64,000 bases of DNA, from NCBI RefSeq assembly GCF_963676325.1, contig NZ_OY781099.1:2914001-2978000 (forward strand), given 5' to 3'. Each line of letters opens with the position of its first letter. The first letter of the stretch is position 1. The translations under genes were made by a program, and so were the position numbers. Below are positions 1 to 9,588 of this stretch, piece after piece. Under the pieces are notes generated by a model. It was not told the DNA's origin, did not search any database, and was given only the letters and a program-made list of their open reading frames with translations. This DNA comes from an uncultured Bacteroides sp. GTDB taxonomy: Bacteria; Bacteroidota; Bacteroidia; Bacteroidales; Bacteroidaceae.

Positions 1-1533
1 AGGAGCCGATTTATCCTGGTCAAGAATAATATTTTTCACGCTAGTCCAAGTATCAGTAATATCATTGGTCGTGCGCCAGCAATTGCCATTAACTGAATCG
101 CCCCACTTCCACACATCCGACATCCCGTACTGACATACGCTAAATACAATATCGCGGGGTTGCTGACGAAGAAATTTGCCCATAACCTTAAATGGTTTCA
201 TGGCTGTATTCAATTCGTTACCACCATTATACGACAAAGACGATACCTTATATGGATCATTGTCAGGCAGACTATCAATTACATTGCCATAACTGCACCA
301 ATCGTATTTCAGATAGTCGAAACCCCATTTGGCATAACTTTCGGCATCTTTTTTTTCGTAACCATAACTACCGGCACTACCTCCACATGTCCAAGGCCCC
401 GGACTTGAGTAAAGTCCTATTTTTAATCCCTGGCCATGCACATAATCGGCAAGAGCTTTCATATCACTAAATCGGGAGTTAGGGATTATATTGCCAACCT
501 CATCGCGCAACTTACCACGCAATGTCTGATCTTTTGAGTCGCGATGATTTTCCCAGAAATCGTCAATATTTATATATGTCCATCCATGGTTGATAAGCCC
601 ACTTTTTACCATTGCATTAACAGCACGTTTTACCTTATCAGCCGAAACCTCGTTGGCAAAACAATTCCAACTGTTCCAACCCATTGGTGGAGTGAGCGCA
701 ATACGGTCGCCACATTCTATGCGAAACTTTCTTTCAGCCGTGCCTTTTGCATTTTTAGCTTTTAGGGTTACAATATACGTTCTAACTTTAGAAAGCTGAC
801 CGGTAATAATGCCGGTTTTAGCGTTGATATTTAATCCTTTTGGTAAACCTAAAGCATAAAAAGTCATCGGTCTGTCGCCTGTGGCTGTTACAAGATACTG
901 GAAAGGCGAACCCGGACGCACACCAAAAACTTTGGCACCGGTTATTCTGGGTTCAGCTGAAGGTTTAGGCGTAAGAATATATGATACGCTTGCAACCGGA
1001 TTGAAGGTTTTGAATGTGGTCACACCTATGGTTGTAAATCTTGCATCTACCCAGTCAACATGGTCGTAATAATTTCCGTTTCCGCCGTCGGTTACTACCA
1101 ATTCAAGTTTTCGTAAGCCTCCAAGCTTAACATTACAGGGTCTGGCTGCATCACCCAATCGCATTACCCCGCTCGACCATAACTTTTCGCCATCGCCATA
1201 AACTACAAACTCAGCAGCCGGTTTCTGACCTGCGACCTCGTCATCAATACCCACTTGTGCAATGAATTCAGTCGCTTTTCCATTAAGTTCAATGGTTAAC
1301 GAACTTTCAGAATGACTTCCAAAACCACGCTCGAAAGTTTTACCAGCGATTGTGAGCGTTTTGCCATCGATGGATTTGTTTTTCATTGGAATTCCATATC
1401 CTTGTGTTGCTGTGCTAAGATCCAACTCGTCGAGCCATACTGTTTGGGCAGATAGCGTAGTAGTTCCAAACAGGCAGGAAATGATAAGAAGACCTTTTAA
1501 GGCCACTATTTTAATATTTCTTGTTATTTTCAT
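1..1533 (-). CDS. GH27 alpha-galactosidase with N-terminal NPCBM domain (3' end cut by window)
   Basis: I translated this from the sequence: an ATG at 1533 opens a frame that stays open to base 1 (511 codons), so the C-terminus lies outside the window. Residues 1-30 form a signal peptide ending LSAQ. Residues about 31-155 look like an NPCBM carbohydrate-binding domain (GYGIPMKNKSIDGK, RGFGSHS), followed by an Ig-like putative domain. The GH27 barrel starts near residue 280 (PPMGWNSWN) and has NIDDFW. The expected nucleophile is Asp411 in YLKYDWC. The family removes terminal alpha-galactose with retention of configuration. It is the last visible gene of the minus-strand operon, 58 bp after the GH43 gene. 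The family call is firm; the substrate (galactomannan, arabinogalactan or oligosaccharide) is not. Confidence 0.9.
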   Translation of the reverse strand, partial: MKITRNIKIVALKGLLIISCLFGTTTLSAQTVWLDELDLSTATQGYGIPMKNKSIDGKTLTIAGKTFERGFGSHSESSLTIELNGKATEFIAQVGIDDEVAGQKPAAEFVVYGDGEKLWSSGVMRLGDAARPCNVKLGGLRKLELVVTDGGNGNYYDHVDWVDARFTTIGVTTFKTFNPVASVSYILTPKPSAEPRITGAKVFGVRPGSPFQYLVTATGDRPMTFYALGLPKGLNINAKTGIITGQLSKVRTYIVTLKAKNAKGTAERKFRIECGDRIALTPPMGWNSWNCFANEVSADKVKRAVNAMVKSGLINHGWTYINIDDFWENHRDSKDQTLRGKLRDEVGNIIPNSRFSDMKALADYVHGQGLKIGLYSSPGPWTCGGSAGSYGYEKKDAESYAKWGFDYLKYDWCSYGNVIDSLPDNDPYKVSSLSYNGGNELNTAMKPFKVMGKFLRQQPRDIVFSVCQYGMSDVWKWGDSVNGNCWRTTNDITDTWTSVKNIILDQDKSAP

Positions 1534-1591
1534 AAATGTAAGATGAATATAGTTGTTACTTTGATTTATATTTCAATTGATTTGAAATCTG

Positions 1592-2959
1592 TTATTTAAA
1601 ATTAAATTTCCACCAATCAAAGTTGAACAGTTCATTTGTACCTCTGAAAACGAAGTATAAATCGTGAACACCTTTAATATTTTTCACAGGAGTAGTAATC
1701 GTTTTCCATAAATCTCCTTCAGCCGAGGTAGTTACGTCGATTATCCCCAATACCGGCCCATCAATTTTGTCAGTATGGATTTCAATTTTACCGCCTTTTA
1801 ACGAAGCAATACTAACATCAACAGAAGTTGCACCTTTAGAAAAATTTACGCCCTGGACTTTCAGGTAATCTCCATTGTTAATGGAGGTCACAAATAACCT
1901 GTCAGCAATCTTTTTCCCTTTGTCCCACGCTACGTTTCGTTCCCATTCGGTAGCAGATTCTGTTTTCAAGCCTTCGCTATAAGCTATAGTCTCAGCTTCG
2001 ATGCGGTTATACGGGTTCAATGTGCCGAGTTGTTTGATTCCCGTTGTAGACCAGAATGGTAGCTTCTGAATAGTACCATCGGCATTGTATGTTATATTTT
2101 CGAGGCATATTGAGCGTCTTTCGTAATGCTTCGACATGCTTTGTTTCAGGATGGCATAATTGAAGCCGAACACATACGAACGTCCTTTGTAGTCAATGAT
2201 TCCCGGATGGTTTCCACTTGAGCGCTCGTCTCCTTCCATAATCATACCTTTATATTCCCATGGGCCGGTTGGAGAATTACTCATCGCATAACCAATACCT
2301 TCGGGGCAACAGGTAGAAGCATACGCCAGATAATAATGCCCGTTGCGTTTCCACACCCAGGGACCTTCCTGGTAATTAGCCGGCTTGGTAGGTTCATTTA
2401 CTATTTCGCCTGAATAAGAAACCATATCCTCATTCAGCCTGACATAATAAAGATTGGGATTTCCCCAGTAAAGATAAGCCTGTCCATCGTCGTCAATCAA
2501 CACAGTTGGGTCTATGTCGTGTGCACTATTCTTAATCAGAGGTTTTCCAATTGGATCTTTGAACGGTCCATAAGGAGTATCTGAAACCAAGACACCAATT
2601 CCAACACCGTTTGGCATGGGACAATACATGTAAAATTTATTATTACGTCTGATACATTGCGGAGCCCACGCCCCATTATCGTAGGGTACCCATTTAAAAT
2701 CTTTCAGCGAGGCCACAACCCCGTGATCAGTCCAATTCACCATATCAGTAGATGTGTAGAGCAACCAATTCTGCATTTTAAAACCCAATCCATCATCTTC
2801 GTCATGACTTGTATAAAGAAATACCGTATCATTGAACACTAAAGGAGCCGGATCAGCAGTATATTTGGTTTGGATAATTGGATTTTGTGCTTTTCCAGCA
2901 AAAGGTAGATTAATTGCAACCATAAAAATTGAAGCAATGATAAATACTTTATTTCTCAT
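1592..2959 (-). CDS. GH43 arabinofuranosidase/xylosidase-like enzyme with C-terminal CBM6
   Basis: A 455-residue secreted protein with a signal peptide at residues 1-25. The five-bladed GH43 fold is indicated by the three expected acidic positions: Asp36 (YTADPAP, base), Asp150 (HDIDPTVL, pKa modulator) and Glu198 (NYQEGPWV, general acid). From about residue 319 (NRIEAET) the sequence becomes a CBM6-type beta-sandwich, which in this family binds xylan or related chains. GH43 enzymes mostly remove alpha-L-arabinofuranose or beta-xylose with inversion; which one applies here cannot be read from the sequence. The gene lies 133 bp after the esterase stop, the widest gap in this operon, so a secondary promoter is possible. 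Confidence 0.88.
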   Translation of the reverse strand: MRNKVFIIASIFMVAINLPFAGKAQNPIIQTKYTADPAPLVFNDTVFLYTSHDEDDGLGFKMQNWLLYTSTDMVNWTDHGVVASLKDFKWVPYDNGAWAPQCIRRNNKFYMYCPMPNGVGIGVLVSDTPYGPFKDPIGKPLIKNSAHDIDPTVLIDDDGQAYLYWGNPNLYYVRLNEDMVSYSGEIVNEPTKPANYQEGPWVWKRNGHYYLAYASTCCPEGIGYAMSNSPTGPWEYKGMIMEGDERSSGNHPGIIDYKGRSYVFGFNYAILKQSMSKHYERRSICLENITYNADGTIQKLPFWSTTGIKQLGTLNPYNRIEAETIAYSEGLKTESATEWERNVAWDKGKKIADRLFVTSINNGDYLKVQGVNFSKGATSVDVSIASLKGGKIEIHTDKIDGPVLGIIDVTTSAEGDLWKTITTPVKNIKGVHDLYFVFRGTNELFNFDWWKFNFK

Positions 2960-3092
2960 GAGATATATTTGTTATTTTACTAATCAATGCATGTTGTTTG
3001 GCCGTCAATGCTTCTTGCAGGTTTCCATACGGCATCAATGTTGCATGATATGGTTCTTTGATTGTTTATGTATCAATTTTTATATATAGAAA

Positions 3093-4655
3093 TTATTTTG
3101 CCCATGCTTGTCCTTCAGACGAACGACGCCATTTGAAATAGTTATCCAGTACTTTCAATGATTCAACACTGGGTACAGGACCAGTATGAGGGGTTTGGCT
3201 GAAATACATCAGTGTTGGATTTTTATCACTGAAAGCCGGCCATTTGGTTATCCCATTGCCATTTGGAGTTCCATATTTGGTAAAATTAGTCCAATAAGTA
3301 GCCATAGCTTCTGAAATATTCAAATCTTCTTTTGTAGTTCGAGGATTCGAGGCATTCAGATGTTCGAAAACATAAGCAACTTCCTGTCCATGAGGAGATC
3401 CATATCCATAGTGCGGCGAATCTTTTGGAGAATCAGGGTGCTGATCAAAATAGTAATAATAGACTTTCGATTTTCCTGTTTTTGACTGAAGCCTTGCCCA
3501 GGCCCATGTTTGCCAACCAAAAGCAGCATCACGCATTAAGTCACGTGCGGTTTTTGGTACGTAATTTTCTCCAACCGGATAAGCTTTAATCAGATCATCG
3601 GCAAATTTCCCATAACGATTCTTCACTCCGGCAATATATTCTTCAGGAACCCGTGCCGGAGAGAAACTAGCTCCTTCGTCGGAATTGTATCCAATAAGCA
3701 CCGATACATCATTATACTTGCCGGCTTCATATAGTTTATATTGGTCATCGGGAATCACATATCCATCAACAATAGGCCAGCCGCCAGGCATACCAAAACC
3801 TGAAGGAACTTTATCGGCTGGAATTTTGCGAAGATCAGCAATTGACGAAACACCGGCTTTTTGAACATAACTCTGCCCTTCTGTTTCAGCCTGTTTCAGT
3901 GTTTTCATATTCTCGCCCGGAAAAGTGGTAGAACGTGTAGGTCCAAACGAGCCACCACTTTCAGAAATAGCTCCGCGGAACAACCCTTTGGCTAAAGGTG
4001 ACGCACATAACATACTTACCGAGATAGCACCGGCCGATTCACCGAAAATGGTCACTTTTTCAGGATCTCCACCAAAAGCAGCAATATTTTTTTGTATCCA
4101 TTTCAATCCGGCAATCTGATCAAGTAAACCGTAGTTTCCCGAAACATGATCCGAACTTTCCGCACTTAATTCAGGATGTGCCAAAAATCCGAATTGACCA
4201 ACCCTATAAGCAATACTAACTAGAATAACACCTTTTTTTGCCAGTTTTTCGCCACTGTAAATGGACTCAGAAGTAGATCCGGCACTGAAGCCACCACCAT
4301 AAATCCAAACAAGTACCGGAAGATGATCGTTTGACGATTTTGCCGGTGACCAGATATTCAGATACAAACAATCTTCGCTTTTTCCAGAAGAAGGATTTCC
4401 CATCTGTATTGGAGCAGGAGCAAATTTTACAGCCTGCTTTATTCCGTCCCACTTGGCAGCAGGTTGGGGTGCACGCCAGCGAAGTTCACCTACAGGCGGT
4501 GCAGCAAATGGAATACCTTTATACACATTCAAGTTGTCTTCATAAAATCCCTGTAACAATCCTTCATCAACCTTTACAGGCGCAGGCTGCTGCGCAAAGC
4601 TGCTCCCGGAACAGAATACAGCAAATATCGCAACTAAAAAATCCAATTTCTTCAT
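3093..4655 (-). CDS. Secreted type-B carboxylesterase
   Basis: A 520-residue alpha/beta-hydrolase of the carboxylesterase B/para-nitrobenzyl esterase family. It has a signal peptide (residues 1-21, ending SFAQ), the oxyanion-hole motif YGGGF near residue 120, the nucleophile elbow GESAG with Ser207, and a late His in SPHGQEVAYVF. EDCLYLNIW near residue 95 is a further family signature. In polysaccharide utilisation loci such enzymes usually remove acetyl or aromatic acyl groups that block the hydrolases; the actual ester here is unknown. It sits 26 bp after GH3 in the same operon. The start is the ATG at 4655, directly before the signal peptide. Confidence 0.85.
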   Translation of the reverse strand: MKKLDFLVAIFAVFCSGSSFAQQPAPVKVDEGLLQGFYEDNLNVYKGIPFAAPPVGELRWRAPQPAAKWDGIKQAVKFAPAPIQMGNPSSGKSEDCLYLNIWSPAKSSNDHLPVLVWIYGGGFSAGSTSESIYSGEKLAKKGVILVSIAYRVGQFGFLAHPELSAESSDHVSGNYGLLDQIAGLKWIQKNIAAFGGDPEKVTIFGESAGAISVSMLCASPLAKGLFRGAISESGGSFGPTRSTTFPGENMKTLKQAETEGQSYVQKAGVSSIADLRKIPADKVPSGFGMPGGWPIVDGYVIPDDQYKLYEAGKYNDVSVLIGYNSDEGASFSPARVPEEYIAGVKNRYGKFADDLIKAYPVGENYVPKTARDLMRDAAFGWQTWAWARLQSKTGKSKVYYYYFDQHPDSPKDSPHYGYGSPHGQEVAYVFEHLNASNPRTTKEDLNISEAMATYWTNFTKYGTPNGNGITKWPAFSDKNPTLMYFSQTPHTGPVPSVESLKVLDNYFKWRRSSEGQAWAK

Positions 4656-4681
4656 AAGAATTATCTTTCTTTTTAATTAAT

Positions 4682-7297
4682 TTATTTGATTGCTATTTTT
4701 AATATTTTCAGCGTTTTGGCATCCGAACTGTTTCCGTACAAAACTTCGTACTCACCGGGAGTAACCATCATTTTTCTTTGAGCCCAGTCAAAGAACTCGA
4801 ATGCCGAAGGCGTTAAATCAATAGTTGCCTGTCCGGATTTGCCTGCTGCTAAATCTACACGTTGGAATCCACGCAAAGTTTTAATCGGTCCATCAATATC
4901 ATTTATTTTATGAATGTATACCTGAACGATTTCCGTTCCAGATCTTTTTCCTGTATTGGTTACCGGAACTGTTAGTTTTACTGTTTCGTTGGATTTAATT
5001 TCTGCTTTATCTACAGTGGCTTTACCTATTTTGAAGTTAGTGTAACTCAACCCAAAACCAAATGGAAATAACGGATCGGACATATAACGATAGGTTCTAC
5101 CTTTCATTGAATAATCTTCAAAATCGGATAATTGCTTCACGCTTTTGTAGAAAGTGATTGGTAGTTTTCCCGATGGATTATAATCGCCAAAAAGCACATC
5201 TGCTACAGCCTCACCTCCCGACTCGCCACCGTACCAAGCCTGAAGAATGGCATCACAGCTTTCAGTTTCAGGAACCAAAGCAATTGCCGAGCCCGAGCAG
5301 TTAACGAAAATCACCTTTTTCCCTGCTTGCTTTAAAGCTTTTAAACAGTTACGTTGTACCACTGGAAGTTCTATATCGGTGCGGTCGCCACCCTTGAAAC
5401 CAGAATATGATACAGGCATTTCTTCGCCTTCCAACTGTGTAGAAAGTCCCCCAACAAATACCACAACATCAGTACCCTGAAGCTTTTTTATAAGTTCAGT
5501 ATAATCAACATCTACTTCCTTACCTAAATTGAATTCGATATTTGCCTCCCAATTGTTTAGTTGTGCATAGCGAATTTCAATTTTATATTTCTTCCCGCTT
5601 TCAACTTTAAACGGAATTCGTGAAGGTAGCGTTCTCCAATTGTTATATTTAACAAGAGATTCTCCATTCACAAACAATTCAAAATACCCTGTAGCTCCAC
5701 ACTTGAATACGATCTCTTCACTTTTAGATGGTGTAAATTCTGTTTCATATTTACCCGAAAAACCTTCTAAACGAACTCCGGTTGCAAATTCATGTTGCCC
5801 GGCGGTAGTTAATTTTATAGGATTTACAATCTGCTGGGTTGCAACAATATCGCCAGTAAAATCTTTATTATTCCAATAGCTGACTTTAAAGCCTTTCTTT
5901 CCTTCAATTGAACATTGTGAGAAATAACTTTCGGTCACTTTATCCTCTACCAAATCGCATCCTTTCTCATAAATAACCTTATCGGCTGAGAGTTTGGAAG
6001 CAATACCATCAAGAATTGTAATCGTTCTTACCGGAGTTCCATTGTAATTTCCCCAAAGCATAGGTTTATCATTGGCATTTGGTCCAACTACAGCTATTTT
6101 TTTTGATTTAGTAAGGGGAAGAATATTATTTTTATTTTGAAGGAGTGTCATAGATTTAAGAGCCATATCCAGAGCAAGTTTTCTGTGCTCATCATTATTC
6201 ACAATCGACATGGGAATTTTAGACCATAAAACCAAATTATCATCATCCATTTCACCCAAGTCGAAACGTCCAACCAGAACCTTCAATAGATGATTATTTA
6301 TTTCTTCTTCTGTAATCAGACCTCTCGCAACAGCATCCGGCAATTGCTTATAAAGATGATCAGACCACTGGCATTCTACATCAGTTCCTGCCCAAACACC
6401 CTTGGATGCGGCATGAACAGCATCTGATGACACTTTGTGGCTGGTATAAAAATCGGATACCGCACCACAATCTGAAACGACCATATACTTATAACCCCAT
6501 TGATCCCTTAAAATTCGTTGGAGCAATTGTGTGCTTCCGCAGCAAGGTTCATCATCCAAACGCTGATAAGCACACATCACCTGACGCACATCAGCTTTTT
6601 GAACCAACGATTTAAAAGCAGGAAGATAAGTTTCCCATAAATCACGCTGACTCAGATTGTTTATGTTTAGAGAATGGCGACTCCATTCAGGACCTGAGTG
6701 AACAGCAAAATGCTTGGCACACGCTAAAAGCTTTTTGTATCTCGAATCAGCTGGTCCTTGCAGACCTTTCACTACCGAAACTCCCATACGTGAAGTCAGG
6801 TAAGGGTCTTCACCATACGTTTCCTGACCGCGCCCCCAACGTGGATCACGAAAGATGTTAACGTTTGGTGTCCAAACAGAAAGGCTTAAAAAACGCGTAT
6901 TTTCCTGCCCTTTTTTTCTGGCTTCATTATATTTAGCTCGTGTTTCATCCGAAACAGCATCGAAAATACGATAAACCAAATCATCATCAAACGAAGCTGC
7001 CATACCAACCGGTTCAGGGAAAACAGTAACATTACCATTGTTGGCAAGACCGTGTAAAGCTTCACTCCACCAATTAAATTTTTTGATACCCATGCGTGGA
7101 ATAGCATCTGATATATCGCACATCAAAGTTGCTTTTTCGCTCAAGGTTAAGCGAGATATCAAATCTTTGGCACGCTCTTCAGAGCTTAGATTTGGATTTT
7201 TATAAGGTAATTGCTGCGCCCAAAGGTTTACTGAAAATAAAAGAGTTATTACTATAAACAAGCCCTTCCTGATAATTGATCGTGTTGATTTTCTCAT
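4682..7297 (-). CDS. GH3 beta-glycosidase with inserted PA14 domain
   Basis: An 871-residue secreted GH3 enzyme (signal peptide through about residue 28, NLWAQ). The TIM-barrel domain carries WTPNVNIFRDPRWGRGQETYGEDP in outline, KHFAVHSGPE, and the nucleophile Asp276 in VVSDCGAV. The alpha/beta sandwich follows (VVGPNAND, then later GGLSTQLEGEE), interrupted at about residues 450-590 by a PA14-like module (EFTPSKSEEIVF, GYFELFVNGE). The fibronectin-III-like tail closes the protein. PA14 insertions occur in GH3 beta-glucosidases and beta-xylosidases that act on decorated oligosaccharides. It is 20 bp downstream of GH97. The family is certain. Beta-xylosidase or beta-glucosidase activity is an inference from the operon. 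Confidence 0.92.
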   Translation of the reverse strand: MRKSTRSIIRKGLFIVITLLFSVNLWAQQLPYKNPNLSSEERAKDLISRLTLSEKATLMCDISDAIPRMGIKKFNWWSEALHGLANNGNVTVFPEPVGMAASFDDDLVYRIFDAVSDETRAKYNEARKKGQENTRFLSLSVWTPNVNIFRDPRWGRGQETYGEDPYLTSRMGVSVVKGLQGPADSRYKKLLACAKHFAVHSGPEWSRHSLNINNLSQRDLWETYLPAFKSLVQKADVRQVMCAYQRLDDEPCCGSTQLLQRILRDQWGYKYMVVSDCGAVSDFYTSHKVSSDAVHAASKGVWAGTDVECQWSDHLYKQLPDAVARGLITEEEINNHLLKVLVGRFDLGEMDDDNLVLWSKIPMSIVNNDEHRKLALDMALKSMTLLQNKNNILPLTKSKKIAVVGPNANDKPMLWGNYNGTPVRTITILDGIASKLSADKVIYEKGCDLVEDKVTESYFSQCSIEGKKGFKVSYWNNKDFTGDIVATQQIVNPIKLTTAGQHEFATGVRLEGFSGKYETEFTPSKSEEIVFKCGATGYFELFVNGESLVKYNNWRTLPSRIPFKVESGKKYKIEIRYAQLNNWEANIEFNLGKEVDVDYTELIKKLQGTDVVVFVGGLSTQLEGEEMPVSYSGFKGGDRTDIELPVVQRNCLKALKQAGKKVIFVNCSGSAIALVPETESCDAILQAWYGGESGGEAVADVLFGDYNPSGKLPITFYKSVKQLSDFEDYSMKGRTYRYMSDPLFPFGFGLSYTNFKIGKATVDKAEIKSNETVKLTVPVTNTGKRSGTEIVQVYIHKINDIDGPIKTLRGFQRVDLAAGKSGQATIDLTPSAFEFFDWAQRKMMVTPGEYEVLYGNSSDAKTLKILKIAIK

Positions 7298-7317
7298 AAT
7301 ATATATATAAACATTTA

Positions 7318-9243
7318 CTAAAGAATCGGTTTCAGAGAAGCAACAAAACCACCCCTACCCAGTAATCTTACTTTTACCGTGCTCCATTTGTCAACAATCA
7401 TGTATTGTGTAACAAGTTTCTTATCGTGTTCACCATCTGCTATTAATGTCAGTTTGTATTTTACGTCCTCAGGCAAATAATTGAACGTCAAAGTTTTGCT
7501 TTTTGGATTTTTCTCTGCACTTATGCCTCCAACATACCATATCTTACCTTTATTTCGGGCAATAATCAAGTCCTTTCCGGGATATCCGTCAATTAATTTG
7601 GTATTATCCCAGGCATTAGGCACTTCCATAAGGAAATGTTTGGCAGCATCAGGCAAATCGTAGTAACCCTCCGGACGGTCGGCCATGTGCTGAAAGCCTG
7701 ACTCGAACACTACACTAAGCGCAAGTTCGTGTCCATATGATGTAGTATGTGGAAATTGAGAATTAGTAAATGTTACTGGTGTATAATCCATCGCTCCAAC
7801 CACATTTCGTGTAAATGGTAGAATGGTATTATGCTCAGGAGCTGTTGTGGTAAATTCCGGCCCATTGTTATACCATTCTGCTCCGCGTACTCCTTCATAT
7901 GTCATCAGGTGCGGATATGTACGAGCCCAACCACGAGGAACTAAACAACCATGAAAATATACCATCATCTCAAATTTGGCTGCGTCGTCCAAAATATCAA
8001 GATAATACTTAATCATGTTTTGTTTTTCACTCTCGAAAAAGTCAATTTTCACGCCCGCAATACCCATTTTTTTTAGTTTGGCAAACTCTTCCATTCTATT
8101 TTCATGGGTCAACATTCTATTTTTGGGAGTAGCAGAAACCCAGGTATGATCTCCTCCTGAGTTATACCACATCAAAGGTTTTACGCCCAATGAATGAATA
8201 TACTTTAAAGCATCTTCCAAATTTCCTCCATTTCCCATGGCATCCCATTCCCAATCGAGCAAGGTGTACGGCCATCCCATTGAGGCAGCTAAGTCGGCAA
8301 ACTTGCACACGGTTTTGAAATCCTTGGTTCCGTGATTGTCCGACCAGTAATTCCACGATACAATGCCTGGCTTAATCCAATCTGTTTTGGAAATAATTGA
8401 AGGTGCAGATACGTCATCTACCAGAGTAGATTCCACAATATCGGCAAGACTGCCGATGATTACTACCCTCCATGGCGATTTCCAGGGAAGAGTAATGGTT
8501 GGTTTTGTCTCACCTTGTCCTCTTCCGTTCCATTGATCAGGGAAAGTAACTTTATATTTCGATTTTTCAGCAGTATTGGATAGCTTTGTTCCACAATAAT
8601 TCCTTCCCAAATCGGCTTCGTGAATCAAATACCAGCAATCTTTATCGGATGTATTAAAAAGTGCAGGATAGCCCCAGTCTTGTTGAGTGTTTCCGTCGTT
8701 TATAGTAGTATAAAGACCTTCATTGGCAGGGTTAAATTTCTCTATCCATCTTTTTGTACTATCCGGTATGCAATAGGTTGTCAGCTCATCATTTACAACA
8801 AAAGAACCTTTCTTTTCAGGAAATTCATACCGAAATGCTACGCCATCATTATAAGCCCTGATGATAATATTTAATTTAGTTTTACCCGGATTTTCAAAAG
8901 AAACGACCGTTTCGCTTGCCGAATTACTGCATTGAGATCGTTTGCCATGCACTACCGTATATTTTTCGTTTATTAAAATGGGGTTACCTGCCTTCAGGTA
9001 TTTTAATTCTTTCGAGAAATCCTGGTCAGCACGAGTAAGTCCTAACGTTATTTGCGGTATAGCTTCGCAGATTTTGCCATTATTCGAATACTTAACTTTC
9101 AAATACCACTCACCTGTTTCGGAATTCTTTGTATTGAAAAGTCCGACAGCGATCTTTTGATTCGGCGAAACAACTTTTATTTTCTGTGGAAACACAGCTA
9201 ATGAACTGAGAAATAAAAGTCCTGTTATTATCTTACATTTCAT
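7318..9243 (-). CDS. GH97 glycosidase, retaining (alpha-galactosidase-like) subtype
   Basis: A 641-residue secreted protein with the GH97 N-terminal super-sandwich (KIKVVSPNQKIAVGL), the barrel (SWNYWSDNHGTKDFK, YTLLDWEWD) and the C-terminal sandwich. In GH97 the inverting alpha-glucosidases (SusB type) use glutamates as base, whereas retaining alpha-galactosidase members have a nucleophilic Asp. Asp401 in GVKIDFFES sits at that place, and Glu in TYEGVRGAEWYNN fits the acid. I infer alpha-galactosidase or beta-arabinopyranosidase activity, which agrees with GH27 in the same operon. This is the first gene of the operon, preceded by a TAnnTTTG box at 9284-9291. Confidence 0.9.
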   Translation of the reverse strand: MKCKIITGLLFLSSLAVFPQKIKVVSPNQKIAVGLFNTKNSETGEWYLKVKYSNNGKICEAIPQITLGLTRADQDFSKELKYLKAGNPILINEKYTVVHGKRSQCSNSASETVVSFENPGKTKLNIIIRAYNDGVAFRYEFPEKKGSFVVNDELTTYCIPDSTKRWIEKFNPANEGLYTTINDGNTQQDWGYPALFNTSDKDCWYLIHEADLGRNYCGTKLSNTAEKSKYKVTFPDQWNGRGQGETKPTITLPWKSPWRVVIIGSLADIVESTLVDDVSAPSIISKTDWIKPGIVSWNYWSDNHGTKDFKTVCKFADLAASMGWPYTLLDWEWDAMGNGGNLEDALKYIHSLGVKPLMWYNSGGDHTWVSATPKNRMLTHENRMEEFAKLKKMGIAGVKIDFFESEKQNMIKYYLDILDDAAKFEMMVYFHGCLVPRGWARTYPHLMTYEGVRGAEWYNNGPEFTTTAPEHNTILPFTRNVVGAMDYTPVTFTNSQFPHTTSYGHELALSVVFESGFQHMADRPEGYYDLPDAAKHFLMEVPNAWDNTKLIDGYPGKDLIIARNKGKIWYVGGISAEKNPKSKTLTFNYLPEDVKYKLTLIADGEHDKKLVTQYMIVDKWSTVKVRLLGRGGFVASLKPIL

Positions 9244-9283
9244 TTGGATATATTATAGATGCTTGTTGATTATTAGTAAGATG

Positions 9284-9291
9284 CAAATGTA
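9284..9291 (-). promoter_or_regulatory. Probable -7 box for the GH97-GH3-esterase-GH43-GH27 operon
   Basis: The minus strand reads TACATTTG, an exact match to the Bacteroides -7 consensus TAnnTTTG, 41 bp before the GH97 ATG. I see no clear -33 TTTG at the usual 19-21 bp spacing, which would suit an activator-dependent promoter. The rest of the 345-bp divergent region (9244-9588) holds no gene I can support. Confidence 0.45.
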
Positions 9292-9563
9292 AGTTTACCT
9301 TTTCGATTGAAACATAACATATGTTGCAAAAGTTGTCACTCTTGTTGATTTATAGAATCTTTGCTTGCCCGCCTTCTAATGGGTTTGCCCTAATTTAAGG
9401 CTTATGTATGATTAATTACATACAGACTTTCCCCTCGTTTAAACTTGCTCATAATACTTATTTTTCTCTTTGAACCTCTAACTTTTAAATGATACTAAAG
9501 CTGATAAATTTAAATTATATTAAAGAACAGCAAAATATTGGAAGTGTCATCATATATTTTTCT

Positions 9564-9571
9564 TACTTTTG
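9564..9571 (+). promoter_or_regulatory. -7 box of the first hybrid sensor-regulator
   Basis: TACTTTTG matches TAnnTTTG and ends 17 bp before the ATG at 9589. An upstream ATTG at 9537-9540 is 23 bp away, slightly beyond the usual 19-21. Its position argues against a TTG start at 9538, because the promoter would then lie inside the gene. Confidence 0.5.
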
Positions 9572-9588
9572 TTGCAGAGTATTATCCA

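Noticed and set aside
4331..4657. 108-codon plus-strand frame inside the esterase gene
   Set aside because: Shadow of the esterase on the other strand; no start context or domain.
9538..9588. Upstream TTG start for the first hybrid regulator
   Set aside because: It would place residues before an otherwise perfect signal peptide and put the -7 box inside the gene.
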